Of a stretch of DNA of 64,000 nt, positions 28,316 through 35,304 are shown in pieces. The stretch spans positions 248,001 to 312,000 of the forward strand of contig NZ_JACRAH010000001.1 of assembly GCF_016234775.1 (NCBI RefSeq). Direction: 5' to 3'. Under the pieces are notes generated by a model, which was not told the DNA's origin, did no database searches, and saw nothing but the letters and a program-made list of their open reading frames with translations. The DNA comes from Aquabacterium sp. GTDB lineage: Bacteria > Pseudomonadota > Gammaproteobacteria > Burkholderiales > Burkholderiaceae_C. The first letter of the stretch is position 1, and every line of letters starts with the position of its first letter. The position numbers and the translations under genes are program-made.

Positions 28316-29341
28316 GTGTTCAAGAATCTGACGGTGTATCGAATCGGGCCGGATTGGGCTGCCAGTGCAGCTGAAATCGAGGCGGTCCTGGACAAAGAGC
28401 GTTTTGTTGAATGTGGCGCTACGCAGCAGAAGTCGTCGGGCTGGGTTGAACCCCGTGGCGAGGCCAATGCACCGCTGGTGGAGGTGGTCGATGGCCACAT
28501 GCTGCTCAAGCTCATGACCGAGCAGCGTGTGGTGCCGGGTTCGGTGGTGAAGCGTCGCACGGAAGAAATTGCCGAGCAGATGGAGAAGAACACCGGCCGC
28601 AAGCCTGGCAAGAAGATCATGAAGGAACTCAAGGAGCAGGCCTTGCTGGAGCTGCTGCCCATGGCCTTTACCAAGCAGTCGGTGACACGGGTGTGGATCG
28701 CGCCCAAGCAGCGCCTGTTGATGCTCGACAGCGGCAGCCAGTCCAAGGCGGACGAGGTGGTCACGATGCTGATCAACGCCAACCAGGGGCTGGCGCTGTC
28801 ACTGGTCCAGACCGAGATGTCACCCGCCGTGGCGATGACGCATTGGCTGGGTACGGGCGAGCCGCCTTACCAGTTCACGATCGACCGCGAATGCGAGCTG
28901 AAGTCGACCGACGAGATGAAATCGGTGGTGCGTTATGCGCGCCACGATCTGGACACCGATGAGGTGAAGCAGCACATCGTCAGCGGCAAGGTGCCCACGC
29001 GCGTGGCCATGACCTGGCGCGATCGCGTGTCGTTCATCCTGAGCGAATCCATGCAGCTCAAGAAGGTGGCCTTCCTTGACGTGGTATTCGAGGGCCCCAT
29101 GGCAGCTGCCGGCAAGATGGACAAGGGCGAGGCCTTTGATGCCGATGCAGCCATTGCCACCGGGGAGCTGATCGAGTTGATTCCGGATCTGCTGGAGGCG
29201 CTCGGCGGCGAGCAGGTCATGGGCCTGGGTTCGACGCTACCTGTGTCGGATGCCCCGGTGGTGCCAGCCAGGACTGAATCTGCGCCACCACCCAAGGAGC
29301 TGCATCCAGCGGGAGATCATGCCCCGCCTTGGGATGTCTGA
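28316..29341 (+). CDS. rdgC: Recombination-associated protein RdgC
   Basis: 341 residues. RdgC is a ring-shaped DNA-binding protein that restrains RecA. The opening MFKNLTVYRI is the family's start, here from GTG at 28316 with agaagg upstream. Other family blocks are CGATQQKSSGWVEP, IAEQMEKNTGRKPGKK, LLELLPMAFTK and RVAMTWRDRVSFILSE. The C-terminal ~40 residues (from GLGSTLPVSD, Pro-rich) are not conserved and overlap the end of the convergent hydrolase gene by 125 bases. Confidence 0.95.
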   Translation: MFKNLTVYRIGPDWAASAAEIEAVLDKERFVECGATQQKSSGWVEPRGEANAPLVEVVDGHMLLKLMTEQRVVPGSVVKRRTEEIAEQMEKNTGRKPGKKIMKELKEQALLELLPMAFTKQSVTRVWIAPKQRLLMLDSGSQSKADEVVTMLINANQGLALSLVQTEMSPAVAMTHWLGTGEPPYQFTIDRECELKSTDEMKSVVRYARHDLDTDEVKQHIVSGKVPTRVAMTWRDRVSFILSESMQLKKVAFLDVVFEGPMAAAGKMDKGEAFDADAAIATGELIELIPDLLEALGGEQVMGLGSTLPVSDAPVVPARTESAPPPKELHPAGDHAPPWDV

Positions 29342-30008
29342 GCAGAGGTAGCTGCCAGCGCTGCGCCAGTTCGGCTGAGCAGGCTGGATGGACCAGCCGG
29401 TCGCCCAGGCTGTTGAGTATCAACATGGGCACAGGCGGTCTTTGCTGTGGCGCACGGTAGCGCGTGGCCGCCCATAGTTGGCGCAGGCCGTTGCGTGTGC
29501 TCACAGGGTGCTCAGCGCGCAAAGCAAGCCACCTCGCCAGCGTTCCCTCGGGATCGTTCGGGTGCCGCGTGGTCATGGCCATGATGGCGCGTTCCCAGCG
29601 TTCCGCATCTGCCTGTCCGAGCAGCAGCTTCAGGATGAGAGGATAGTTGCTCGCTTGCAGGCGATGCCAGAACGGGCTGAAGGGCCGCAGGCTGGTGTTG
29701 ATCAGCGCGCAACGAGTCAGCTCACCGGGATAGGCGCGAGCCCAGGCGACGGTGACCATGGCACCCAGAGACATGGCGATCATGCTGTAGGGCGGCTGGT
29801 GGCCCTGCGCCCGCAGACTGGTCCGGACGGACTCAACCATGTCCTCCACCCGCGTCGGGCTCTCCTGCAGATGCAGTTCGCCATTGCCGGGCAGATCAGG
29901 CGTCAGCACCAGGTCGCCAGCGGGCAAGGCCTGCTGGAGCAAGGGCACGAAGGCGCCCCAGTGCCCCTGTTCGCGTGTCAGGCCTCGCAGCAGTATCCAG
30001 GTGCTCAT
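29217..30008 (-). CDS. Alpha/beta hydrolase
   Basis: 263 residues with an alpha/beta hydrolase fold. The oxyanion region is LLRGLTREQGHWGAF, the nucleophile elbow is IAMSLGAMV (M-S-L-G, with Ser in the G/A-x-S-x-G position), the acid is in LNSLGDRLV and the histidine in KAGHDLPLD. Substrate unknown. The ATG at 30008 opens directly at the first beta strand. The catalytic histidine lies before the region that overlaps rdgC, so the enzyme core is complete outside the overlap. It follows the M14 peptidase by 10 bases and is probably in its operon. Confidence 0.85.
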   Translation of the reverse strand: MSTWILLRGLTREQGHWGAFVPLLQQALPAGDLVLTPDLPGNGELHLQESPTRVEDMVESVRTSLRAQGHQPPYSMIAMSLGAMVTVAWARAYPGELTRCALINTSLRPFSPFWHRLQASNYPLILKLLLGQADAERWERAIMAMTTRHPNDPEGTLARWLALRAEHPVSTRNGLRQLWAATRYRAPQQRPPVPMLILNSLGDRLVHPACSAELAQRWQLPLLRHPKAGHDLPLDAAPWVVAQIQSWLAPPGHPTQVASNPGP

Positions 30009-30018
30009 GACAGCCCTT

Positions 30019-31140
30019 TCATTTGGGTCTGACCAGGCCTGATCGCCTGGACTTGGGCAGTTCGGGGTACCAGCGGGCCAGCGCCTGGCGGTGGTGCAGA
30101 TCGCGCTCATGCTCGTCGGGCTGCCAGCGGCTGTGGCTGGCCACTGCGCGGGTCATGAAGTCCAGCAAGGCCATGTGCCGGCGCAAGACGCGCTGCTGTC
30201 GGTGCGCGATCAGCGGGTTGAAGATGCCATGGCGGGTGAACAGCTGGCGCGGGTTCTTCTTCACCCAGATCCACGAACCCATCTCCAGGGTGAGGGGCAG
30301 GAAGATGTGCTGAGGGTGCCGCTCTCGGCCCAGCAGGTAGAGGTGATCCCACAGATCACCATGTGTCAGGTAGTGCACGCTTTGCGGCTCGAACACGTAG
30401 CGATGGTGTGCGTGGGTCTGGTCAAAGATGCGGTGCAGGGCGTGGAGCTCGGCCAGGTGCGCGATGGGCTCGGTGGTATGGGCAAAGGGAAACCAGATGC
30501 GGTCCTGCACACCAAAACCGGAGTGGCAATCGATGGCGGCACTGAAAGGGCTGGTCAACAAGGATTGCTCGACCACCTGACACAGTGCATAGCTTTCTTC
30601 TTCCATGGGCGCGCGCTCCGGGCCCCGGTACCAGGGCAGGGTCGCACTCAGACGTTGCCCGCCGATCAGAAAGGGCACGTCTTCCTTGGCATCGATGGGG
30701 GCATTGCGCATCAGGTCGACGCCATGAGGATTGGCGCGTGTGCCTTGCCATAGCCCGCCCGGGTTCACCAGGGGCATGAACACCAGTCGGACGTCGGCCA
30801 GCAGATCGTGCAGGGCCTTGTCCCACTTCAGGCGGTGAACCAGGCTGCCCAGGTAGGCCAGCACGACTTCGGCGCCGATGCGCTCCAGGCCATGGACGCC
30901 GCCAAAAAAACCGATGGCTGGCGCGCCGGGATCGCGGGTGCCCATGGTGACGGCCAGCACGTCAAACTGATGCGAGCCCATCGCGATCTTGCACATCGTC
31001 TGGGCGTCCAGATGCGTGCCGCCCAATTCAATCAGGCGATGCAGTTCTTCCAGTTCGGGCAGGGCGGATGCGGGCACGCTGGGGGCGTCGGGTAAACGAC
31101 GTCGGTTGGGAAGCAAAACCCGAGAGCGTAGGTGCGGCAC
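30019..31140 (-). CDS. M14-family zinc carboxypeptidase
   Basis: 373 residues, no signal peptide. Zinc ligands are HGLE (His83, Glu86) in GGVHGLERIGAE and His206 in IDCHSGFG. Also present are VNPGG (125-129), the GVDLMRN variant of the arginine/asparagine substrate site, and a candidate catalytic Glu286 in LTLEMGSW. Family members trim peptides, including murein peptides, or amino-acid conjugates. The start is a GTG at 31140 without a visible ribosome site, so it is uncertain. The downstream hydrolase gene is 10 bases away. Confidence 0.83.
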   Translation of the reverse strand: MPHLRSRVLLPNRRRLPDAPSVPASALPELEELHRLIELGGTHLDAQTMCKIAMGSHQFDVLAVTMGTRDPGAPAIGFFGGVHGLERIGAEVVLAYLGSLVHRLKWDKALHDLLADVRLVFMPLVNPGGLWQGTRANPHGVDLMRNAPIDAKEDVPFLIGGQRLSATLPWYRGPERAPMEEESYALCQVVEQSLLTSPFSAAIDCHSGFGVQDRIWFPFAHTTEPIAHLAELHALHRIFDQTHAHHRYVFEPQSVHYLTHGDLWDHLYLLGRERHPQHIFLPLTLEMGSWIWVKKNPRQLFTRHGIFNPLIAHRQQRVLRRHMALLDFMTRAVASHSRWQPDEHERDLHHRQALARWYPELPKSRRSGLVRPK

Positions 31141-31245
31141 ATGTCAGGTGTGCGACAAGTGGCGGGTGCCTTGTCACCGCCGTGTCATTGGCGCCTCATA
31201 AGCTGCCAGGCCAGCCAGGAGCGGTTTTCTGGCAGGAGTACTCAC

Positions 31246-31395
31246 ATGCATCGCTCCCATCTGTCCCGCCCTCTCGGGCGGCAGGTCTTCAAGATCGCCA
31301 TGATCACCGTGGCGGCACTGGGCGGCCTGGTTGAATACGCGGCTCTCCTGCGTGTTCGCCTGGGTTCGCAACTGCATGGCTTGCGTCAATCTTGA
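31246..31395 (+). CDS. Possible 49-residue single-helix membrane protein
   Basis: A short frame with a strong ribosome site (AGGAG at 31234-31238, seven bases before ATG). The product has a basic start (HRSHLSRPLGRQ), one hydrophobic helix (about residues 15-35, FKIAMITVAALGGLVEYAALL) and a polar end. I recognise no family. It lies between the M14 gene and the sulfate-binding protein gene, 107 bases before the latter. Coding is supported only by the ribosome site and membrane-protein pattern. Confidence 0.45.
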   Translation: MHRSHLSRPLGRQVFKIAMITVAALGGLVEYAALLRVRLGSQLHGLRQS

Positions 31396-31399
31396 GTTC

Positions 31400-31436
31400 A
31401 TGCGCGAAGCGCATATGAAGCATTGAATTGCTTCGT
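31400..31436 (+). promoter_or_regulatory. Inverted repeats upstream of the sulfate-binding protein gene
   Basis: ATGCGC-GAA-GCGCAT (31400-31414) is a perfect inverted repeat. It is followed by GAAGCA-N6-TGCTTC (from 31418). The first overlaps GCGCATATG (31409-31417), a nine-mer also found upstream of cysB. Likely regulatory sites, perhaps for CysB. Confidence 0.45.
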
Positions 31437-31501
31437 TCCCGTCCGGGGCGCCTCTTCATACGATTCAGTCATCGAATCCCACTGATGTCTGCAAAAAAAT
31501 C

Positions 31502-32560
31502 ATGAAGAAACCCGCTTACCTTGCCGCTCCGTTCTCACGTCGGTTCCTGCTGAACCTCACGCTGTCGGCCGTTGCCATCACATCGATCGGCGTGGCCTCC
31601 CTGGCGCCTGTGGTCGCCCACGCCAAGGAGGTCACGCTGCTCAACGTGTCATACGACCCTACGCGTGAGTTTTATCAGGACTACAACAAGGCCTTTGCCA
31701 AGTTCTGGAAAGGCAAGACCGGCGACGACGTGACGGTTCGCACCTCACACGGTGGCTCGGGCAAGCAGGCTCGCTCCGTGATCGATGGCCTCGATGCCGA
31801 TGTGGTGACGCTGGCCCTGGCCTACGACATCGACGAAATCAGCCAGCGCGCCAAATTGTTGCCTGGCGACTGGCAAAAGCGCCTCAAGCACAACAGCTCG
31901 CCCTACACCTCCACCATCGTGTTCCTGGTGCGTAAGGGCAACCCGAAGGGCATCAAGGACTGGGATGACCTGGCCCGCCCTGGCGTGCAGGTGATCACGC
32001 CCAACCCCAAGACCTCGGGTGGTGCGCGCTGGAACTATCTGGCGGCCTGGGGCTATGCCGCGAAGAGGTTTGGTTCTGATGCCAAGGCGCAGGAGTTCGT
32101 GAGCAAGGTCTACAAGAACGTGCCGGTGCTGGACTCAGGCGCACGTGGTGCGACGACCACCTTCGTGGAGCGCGGGATCGGCGACGTCCTGCTGACCTGG
32201 GAGAACGAGGCGCTGCTGGCCATCAAGGAACTGGGCCCGGACAAGTTCGACGTCGTGGCCCCGTCCGTGAGTATCGTGGCCGAGCCACCCGTGACGGTGG
32301 TCGACAAGGTGGTTGACAAGCGCGGCACGCGAGTTGTGGCCCAGGCTTATCTGGACTACCTGTACTCACCTGAAGGGCAGGATCTGGCTGGGCAGAACTA
32401 CTACCGGCCGATCGACTCCGCTGCGGCCGCCAAGTACGCCAAGATGTTCCCCAAGATCAACCTGTTCACGATCGATGGTGCCTTTGGCGGCTGGACCAAA
32501 GCGCAGAAGACCCACTTCAGTGACGGGGGCGTCTTCGATCAGATCTACATCAAGCGCTGA
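31502..32560 (+). CDS. sbp: Sulfate/thiosulfate ABC transporter substrate-binding protein
   Basis: A periplasmic binding protein of 352 residues with a signal peptide (cleavage after VVAHA). The sulfate-binding family blocks are [63 protein letters not shown] and LLTWENEAL. No CysT/CysW/CysA genes are in the window, so the permease is encoded elsewhere. Its stop codon touches that of the convergent cysB (TGATCA at 32558-32563). The call between Sbp and CysP is open. Confidence 0.93.
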   Translation: MKKPAYLAAPFSRRFLLNLTLSAVAITSIGVASLAPVVAHAKEVTLLNVSYDPTREFYQDYNKAFAKFWKGKTGDDVTVRTSHGGSGKQARSVIDGLDADVVTLALAYDIDEISQRAKLLPGDWQKRLKHNSSPYTSTIVFLVRKGNPKGIKDWDDLARPGVQVITPNPKTSGGARWNYLAAWGYAAKRFGSDAKAQEFVSKVYKNVPVLDSGARGATTTFVERGIGDVLLTWENEALLAIKELGPDKFDVVAPSVSIVAEPPVTVVDKVVDKRGTRVVAQAYLDYLYSPEGQDLAGQNYYRPIDSAAAAKYAKMFPKINLFTIDGAFGGWTKAQKTHFSDGGVFDQIYIKR

Positions 32561-33505
32561 TCAGATATCGAACTGTTCGCCCGTCTCGGCACGGGCGGCC
32601 ATGTCGACCACCTTGCGCGTCAAGGGCGGCGCGAAGGTCTCGATGAAGGCGTAGAAATAGTTGCGCAGGAAAGCGCCCTTGCGGAAAGCCAGGCGCGTCA
32701 TGTTGACGGCAAACAGGTGGCCCGCGCCGATGCCGCGCAGGTTCAGGTCGCGCTCTTCGTCAAAGGCGATGGCCGCCACGATGCCGACACCCATGCCCAA
32801 CTCCACGTAAGTCTTGATCACGTCGGCGTCCATGGCGGTGAGCACGATGGAGGGTGTGATGCTTTCGCGGGAAAAGGCCTCGTCGATGTGCGAGCGCCCC
32901 GTGTAGCCTTCGTCGTACGTGATGAGCGGGAAGCGCGACAGGCGTTGGAGCGTCAGAGGCTCCCCATCCAGCAAGGGATGCCCGGGCGGTACCACCACCG
33001 CGTGCGTCCAGGTGTAGCAAGGCAGTGTGACCAGTTGTGGGTACTGGGTCAGCGACTCGGTGGCGATGCCGATATCGGCCTCACCGCTGATCAGCATGTT
33101 GGCGATCTGGTGGGGCGAGCCCTGGTGCAGGCTGAGCGTGACCTGCGGGTACATCTCGCGGAAATCCTTGACGGCCGAGGGCAGGGCGTAGCGCGCCTGC
33201 GAGTGGGTCGCGGCAATCGACAACGGCCCTACGCCGTGCTCGGAAAAGTCGCGAGAAGCCTGGCGCAGGTTTTCGGCATCGACCAGCATGCGCTCGACGA
33301 TGGGCAGGACCTGCGCGCCGGGTTCTGTCAAGCCGGTCAGGCGCTTGCCTGCGCGGACGAACAGGTCGATACCCAGCTCTTCCTCCAACTCCCGGATCTG
33401 TCGGCTGACACCGGGCTGGGATGTGTGCAGGGCATTGGCCACTTCGGTCAGATTGAAGCCTCTGCGAACCGCTTCGCGGACTGATCTTAATTGCTGAAAG
33501 TTCAT
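32561..33505 (-). CDS. cysB: CysB-family LysR regulator
   Basis: A LysR-type regulator of 314 residues. The winged helix-turn-helix starts MNFQQLRSVREAVRRGFNLTEVA, followed by LHTSQPGVSRQIRELEEELG, which is close to CysB/Cbl. The effector domain includes ATHSQARYALP and the ligand loop TYDEGYTGRS. CysB-type proteins sense N-acetylserine or sulfate and control sulfur assimilation, which fits the convergent sulfate-binding gene. The ATG at 33505 is the family start. Repeats upstream suggest autoregulation. Confidence 0.92.
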   Translation of the reverse strand: MNFQQLRSVREAVRRGFNLTEVANALHTSQPGVSRQIRELEEELGIDLFVRAGKRLTGLTEPGAQVLPIVERMLVDAENLRQASRDFSEHGVGPLSIAATHSQARYALPSAVKDFREMYPQVTLSLHQGSPHQIANMLISGEADIGIATESLTQYPQLVTLPCYTWTHAVVVPPGHPLLDGEPLTLQRLSRFPLITYDEGYTGRSHIDEAFSRESITPSIVLTAMDADVIKTYVELGMGVGIVAAIAFDEERDLNLRGIGAGHLFAVNMTRLAFRKGAFLRNYFYAFIETFAPPLTRKVVDMAARAETGEQFDI

Positions 33506-33521
33506 GGCCTTGCCTTCTACA

Positions 33522-33595
33522 TGCGGATTTCGTATTTTGATGTTGCGTGCATATGCGTAAAACAATGATTTGCGCATATGCATGTGCGGATTTCG
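33522..33595. promoter_or_regulatory. Nested repeats upstream of cysB
   Basis: TGCGGATTTCG occurs twice (33522-33532 and 33585-33595). Between the copies a perfect inverted repeat, TGCATATGCG (33548-33557) and CGCATATGCA (33573-33582), is separated by 15 bases. This is a good layout for a LysR operator. The rest of the 352-base gap (33506-33857) up to the next gene shows no coding sequence or other signal I can support. Confidence 0.55.
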
Positions 33596-33857
33596 CAGAT
33601 GCAGGGCGTTTCCTGACAAAACCAAAACGGCGCGCTCATGTGTGAGCAATTGAAACCGCTGCGCCTTGGGTGCCAGGCAAAGCAGGCGTGCGTGCGATCA
33701 CGCCGAAACCGGTGTGGCACACATCCAGGTTGAGCGTGGCGCTTCTATTTCAGAGATGGCCGCCAAATGCGTCACGCCTGACAGGGTGACGCCTCTGGAC
33801 ACAACGTGAAGGGCATGCCTTGCTGAAAGCAGGTGTTCCACTCAATTGGAGTCCATC

Positions 33858-34277
33858 ATGCAGGCAACGACACTCTGTTTCAGTTTTGCGGCCGGGTTGA
33901 TGCTGGCCTTGAGCCAGTCCGCTCAGGCGGGCGTGCCGGACGAGGTTCGCAAGGACTTCGCACACGCTGTCTACAGCGGTTCGCCAGAACTGGTCCACAA
34001 CCGCAATCCACAGCCCTTGCTACGCGCGGTGATCGTGCTCAATGTGACCCTCGATGAGTCTGACAACTGGCGGGCCGAAGTCTTGCGAACGAATGATACG
34101 CAGCCTGAGATGCTGGCGCGGGCGATCGAAACGGTCCGCCGTGCACCGCGTATCCAGTTGAACGACGACGCCAAGGCCGAACTGCGCCGAAATGGCATGG
34201 TCGAAGCCTGGCTGTTCGACAACGATGGCAGCTTCCAGGTCAAGACGCTGGCCAAGGCGCAACGCCGCACCTTGTAA
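33858..34277 (+). CDS. Small secreted protein resembling TonB C-terminal domain
   Basis: 139 residues with a signal peptide (QATTLCFSFAAGLMLALSQSAQA, cleavage before GV). The mature part shows AVIVLNVTLDESDNWRAEVL followed by LARAIETVRRA and a final strand. This recalls the beta-alpha-beta fold of TonB C-terminal domains, but without the TonB membrane anchor or proline-rich region. Function unknown. The ATG at 33858 has GGAG six bases upstream. It lies 36 bases before ldcA, perhaps in one transcript. Confidence 0.72.
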   Translation: MQATTLCFSFAAGLMLALSQSAQAGVPDEVRKDFAHAVYSGSPELVHNRNPQPLLRAVIVLNVTLDESDNWRAEVLRTNDTQPEMLARAIETVRRAPRIQLNDDAKAELRRNGMVEAWLFDNDGSFQVKTLAKAQRRTL

Positions 34278-34313
34278 GCCAACCGAGGCTGAGACTCAGG
34301 TCAGAATAGCGGG

Positions 34314-35258
34314 ATGACTGATGCCCGCTCCTCCCTGATCATCTTCAGCCCCTCCGGCATCGTGCCGGCGGCTGCCCCGGTCCGCAAGGCCGCCAAACGG
34401 CTCGCCGCTTTGGGCTTCGATGCCCAGGTGGACGAATCGGCTTTGCTCAAGCACCAGCGCTTTGCCGGTGAAGATGAGGTGAGGCTGGCTGCCATCCACC
34501 GTGTGGCTCAAACCGCGCCTGACGTGGCACTGGCCACACGCGGTGGCTATGGCCTGAGTCGGCTGCTGGATCGGATCGACTGGTCACTCATCGCCAGGAG
34601 CGTGGAGCGCGGCACCTCCTGGGTTGGCTACAGCGATGTCACGGCGTTGCAATTGGGCGCCCTGGCACACAAGGCCACAGGCCCGGCCAAGGTGGAAGAG
34701 GGTGTGACCGCCGGCTTCTGGGCGGGCCCAATGGCCTGTGACGACTTTGGTCGCGCGGACAGCCCGGAAGGTGGCGACGACGTCACCCAGGATTGCTTCG
34801 TTGAAGCCATGACGGGCGAGCTGGAAGCCGTGGGCTTTCGCGCCGAGGCCGGTCACGACGGGCTGGAGGTGTCCGGACGCTTGTGGGGCGGTAACCTGGC
34901 CATCTTGCAGGCGCTCTTGGGTACGCCTCACTTCCCGAAGATCAAGGGGGGCGTGCTGTTCCTGGAGGATGTCAACGAGCACCCTTACCGGATCGAGCGG
35001 GCGCTGCTGCAATTGCATCAGGCCGGCGTGCTCGAACAGCAAAAGGCGATTGTGCTGGGCGCGTTCACCGAATACCGCAAATCGCCCCTGGACCGTGGCT
35101 ACAACCTCAAGACGGTCATCCAGTATTTGCGCACGCAGATCAAGACACCCATCCTGACGGGGCTGCCTTTCGGGCACGTGCCGGTCAAGCTGACGCTGCC
35201 GCTGGGCCGTCAGGTCAACCTGGTGGTGCAAGGGCGCGACGCTTTTGTGATGTGGTGA
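34314..35258 (+). CDS. ldcA: L,D-carboxypeptidase (peptidase S66)
   Basis: A serine peptidase of 314 residues for murein recycling. It removes the terminal D-Ala from murein tetrapeptides in the cytoplasm. The catalytic serine is Ser107 in VGYSDVTAL, and the Glu and His of the S66 triad fit FLEDVNEHPYRIE and GLPFGHVPVK. ATRGGYGLSRLLD is also family-typical. The -10-like CAGAAT (34302-34307) lies six bases before the ATG, and no ribosome site is seen, so translation may be leaderless. A peptide transporter operon follows after 46 bases. Confidence 0.92.
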   Translation: MTDARSSLIIFSPSGIVPAAAPVRKAAKRLAALGFDAQVDESALLKHQRFAGEDEVRLAAIHRVAQTAPDVALATRGGYGLSRLLDRIDWSLIARSVERGTSWVGYSDVTALQLGALAHKATGPAKVEEGVTAGFWAGPMACDDFGRADSPEGGDDVTQDCFVEAMTGELEAVGFRAEAGHDGLEVSGRLWGGNLAILQALLGTPHFPKIKGGVLFLEDVNEHPYRIERALLQLHQAGVLEQQKAIVLGAFTEYRKSPLDRGYNLKTVIQYLRTQIKTPILTGLPFGHVPVKLTLPLGRQVNLVVQGRDAFVMW

Positions 35259-35304
35259 TCCTACCGGGCTACGTGGGCGCCAAGGCAGGACACAATAGGT
35301 GCCC

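Noticed and set aside
33517-33720. Short minus-strand frame upstream of cysB
   Set aside because: It covers the operator repeats, has no ribosome site and gives no protein-like sequence.
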